From Actinomycetota bacterium (GTDB lineage: Bacteria > Actinomycetota > Actinomycetes > Nanopelagicales > Nanopelagicaceae): a stretch of 8,777 nucleotides of DNA. The DNA is taken from positions 1 to 8,777 of the forward strand of contig WLMD01000065.1 in the NCBI GenBank assembly GCA_009700405.1, written 5' to 3'. The stretch's first letter is position 1, and every line of letters starts with the position of its first letter. Shown here one piece after another: positions 7,510-8,777 of this stretch. Below the pieces are notes generated by a model. It saw only the letters and a program-made list of their open reading frames with translations, had not been told where the DNA came from and searched no databases. The translations under genes and the position numbers were made by a program.

Positions 7510-8777
7510 ATGAATTCAGAGACATTGGCTCAGGGACACCCTTTACGTTGGAAAGCTATGCCATTCATTGCTTTGGCAGTTTCTCTCATCATTATGGATG
7601 CGACTGTGGTGAATGTGGCGATTCCATCAATGATCCGAGACCTGACATTGAGTGCATCTGATGCAGAATGGATTAATTCAATATATTCGTTGGTCTTTGC
7701 TGCCCTCTTAATCACTGTCGGCAGGTTGGGAGATCTCACTGGTCGTCGACGTCTCCTTTTAGTCGGAGTCATAGTCTTTGGATTGGCCAGTGTTCTTGCA
7801 AGTATGGCTACAAGCGGCACGACGCTCATAGGTGCACGCTTCTTACAAGGCTTAGGTGGAGCGATGGTGCTTCCTTCGACTTTGTCCACCGTGAATGCGC
7901 TTTTCTTTGGAAAAGAACGCGGAATCGCTTTCGCAATCTGGGGTTCAACAATTGGTGGCATGGCAGCAGTAGGTCCCGTTGTCGGCGGTTGGTTAACAAC
8001 GGTCTCTACATGGCGGTGGGCATTTCTTATTAATATTCCCATCACCCTCATTGTCATTTTTGGGATTATTAAATTTGTTCCAGAAACGAGAGATCCACAT
8101 GCAAAGAAAGGCGCCGATTATTCTGGCGTAGTTCTTTCAATTTTTGGTCTTGGTTTAATTGTTTTTGGTCTTATCGAAGGTATCCGTTTTGGTTGGTGGA
8201 AGACTCAAGAGGTCTTCACCGTTGTTGGATTTTCTTGGAGTAGCGCTATCTCGCCGGTACCTGTCGCTTTTATAGTCGGATTGATTTCAATGGTTCTCTT
8301 TGTATTTATTGAGCGCTCGCGAAGTGAGGCAGACAAGCCAGTCTTGCTAGACCTATCCTTGCTAAAGATTCGTTCATTCCGATTCGGAAGTATCGCAGCA
8401 CTTGTAGTTTCCCTTGGTGAATTCGGAATGCTCTTTGCTCTTCCATTATTTGTGCAAGGAGCCCTTGGATACACAGCGCTTAGATCTGGAGTACTCATTC
8501 TCTCCCTAGCGATAGGAACATTCCTTATCTCAGGTGCAACACCTCAACTTACGCAACGAATTGGCGGACGTGCAGTTGTTCGTATCGGATTAGCTTTCGA
8601 AGTAATCGCAATCTTTGGGCTAGGAATCACAATCAATGTTTCAATGGCGGGCTGGCTTGTTGCGCTCTGGCTATTTATCTATGGCCTTGGAGTTGGAATG
8701 GCAACTGCGCAATTAACGAGTGTCATCCTTGCCGATGTACCGGTCGCGCAAAGCGGACAAGCATCTGGTCTACAAAG
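7510..8777 (+). CDS. DHA2-family (14-TM) MFS drug/metabolite exporter, 3' end missing
   Basis: The reading frame stays open to the right edge: 422 codons of a protein that in this family is usually about 450-550 residues. It is an integral-membrane proton antiporter of the EmrB/QacA (DHA2) group. TM1 carries MDATVVNVAIP (29-39), the family's hallmark (usually LDxTVVNVALP). MFS motif A is GRLGDLTGRRR (71-81), between TM2 and TM3. An R-containing TM4 segment, GARFLQGLGGAMVLPS (108-123), precedes the antiporter motif C region GPVVGGW (155-161) in TM5. Many further hydrophobic segments follow at about 172-190, 204-223, 250-267, 293-315, 325-342, 357-376 and 381-402. The substrate is unknown; DHA2 members export drugs, dyes or metabolites. 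The start at 7510 has no Shine-Dalgarno and fits a leaderless start; an internal ATG at 7558 would still precede TM1. The gene diverges from the ABC-F gene. Confidence 0.9.
   Translation, partial: MNSETLAQGHPLRWKAMPFIALAVSLIIMDATVVNVAIPSMIRDLTLSASDAEWINSIYSLVFAALLITVGRLGDLTGRRRLLLVGVIVFGLASVLASMATSGTTLIGARFLQGLGGAMVLPSTLSTVNALFFGKERGIAFAIWGSTIGGMAAVGPVVGGWLTTVSTWRWAFLINIPITLIVIFGIIKFVPETRDPHAKKGADYSGVVLSIFGLGLIVFGLIEGIRFGWWKTQEVFTVVGFSWSSAISPVPVAFIVGLISMVLFVFIERSRSEADKPVLLDLSLLKIRSFRFGSIAALVVSLGEFGMLFALPLFVQGALGYTALRSGVLILSLAIGTFLISGATPQLTQRIGGRAVVRIGLAFEVIAIFGLGITINVSMAGWLVALWLFIYGLGVGMATAQLTSVILADVPVAQSGQASGLQ

Noticed and set aside
7530..8057. 175-codon open frame antisense to the MFS gene
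   Set aside because: The plus-strand frame carries clear MFS motifs and transmembrane segments; the antisense product is a Pro/Arg/Lys-rich artefact of that coding sequence.
1..8777. Defence system, CRISPR array, prophage or insertion sequence
   Set aside because: No regularly spaced repeats, transposase or phage genes, terminal inverted repeats or defence-associated domains are seen; all large frames belong to transport, metabolism or translation-factor families.

Overview
The window is gene-dense bacterial DNA with moderate GC (mid-40s percent by eye), six genes and almost no intergenic space. The duplicated-ATPase ABC-F protein closely resembles the actinobacterial version I know from memory, and several genes begin with little or no Shine-Dalgarno sequence but have a TAnnnT hexamer six bases before the ATG. 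Together with short spacers and overlapping stop codons, this suggests a low-GC, streamlined Actinomycetota, for example a freshwater acI/Nanopelagicales-type organism. That placement is inference; no rRNA or marker gene is present.

Left half, plus strand (1-4431): the end of a polyamine-type operon. It contains the 3' part of a PotC-like permease, a complete PotA-like ATPase (ATGA overlap with the permease), a DAO-family FAD amine oxidoreductase resembling PuuB (start abuts the previous stop), and a PatD-like gamma-aminobutyraldehyde dehydrogenase (25-base spacer, good Shine-Dalgarno). The likely logic is import of putrescine or spermidine, oxidation of the amine to an aldehyde, and oxidation of the aldehyde to GABA or a GABA derivative. 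The substrate-binding protein and the other permease are expected upstream of the window.

Middle, minus strand (4428-7469): an ABC-F ATPase followed nine bases later by a PLP-dependent Orn/Lys/Arg decarboxylase-family gene. The decarboxylase runs tail-to-tail into the dehydrogenase gene with a 4-base overlap of the coding regions, so a potential amine-producing enzyme converges on an amine-degrading operon with no terminator between them.

Right end, plus strand (7510-8777): a DHA2-family (14-TM, EmrB/QacA-like) MFS transporter, cut by the window edge. It diverges from the ABC-F gene across about 40 bases, and its start fits a leaderless promoter.

I see no RNA genes, CRISPR arrays, insertion sequences or clear terminators. 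No gene-free stretch exceeds 40 bases. The gene content is mostly ordinary metabolism and transport; the points worth a second look are the hybrid polyamine pathway, the divergent decarboxylase active-site motif, and the compact leaderless gene starts.
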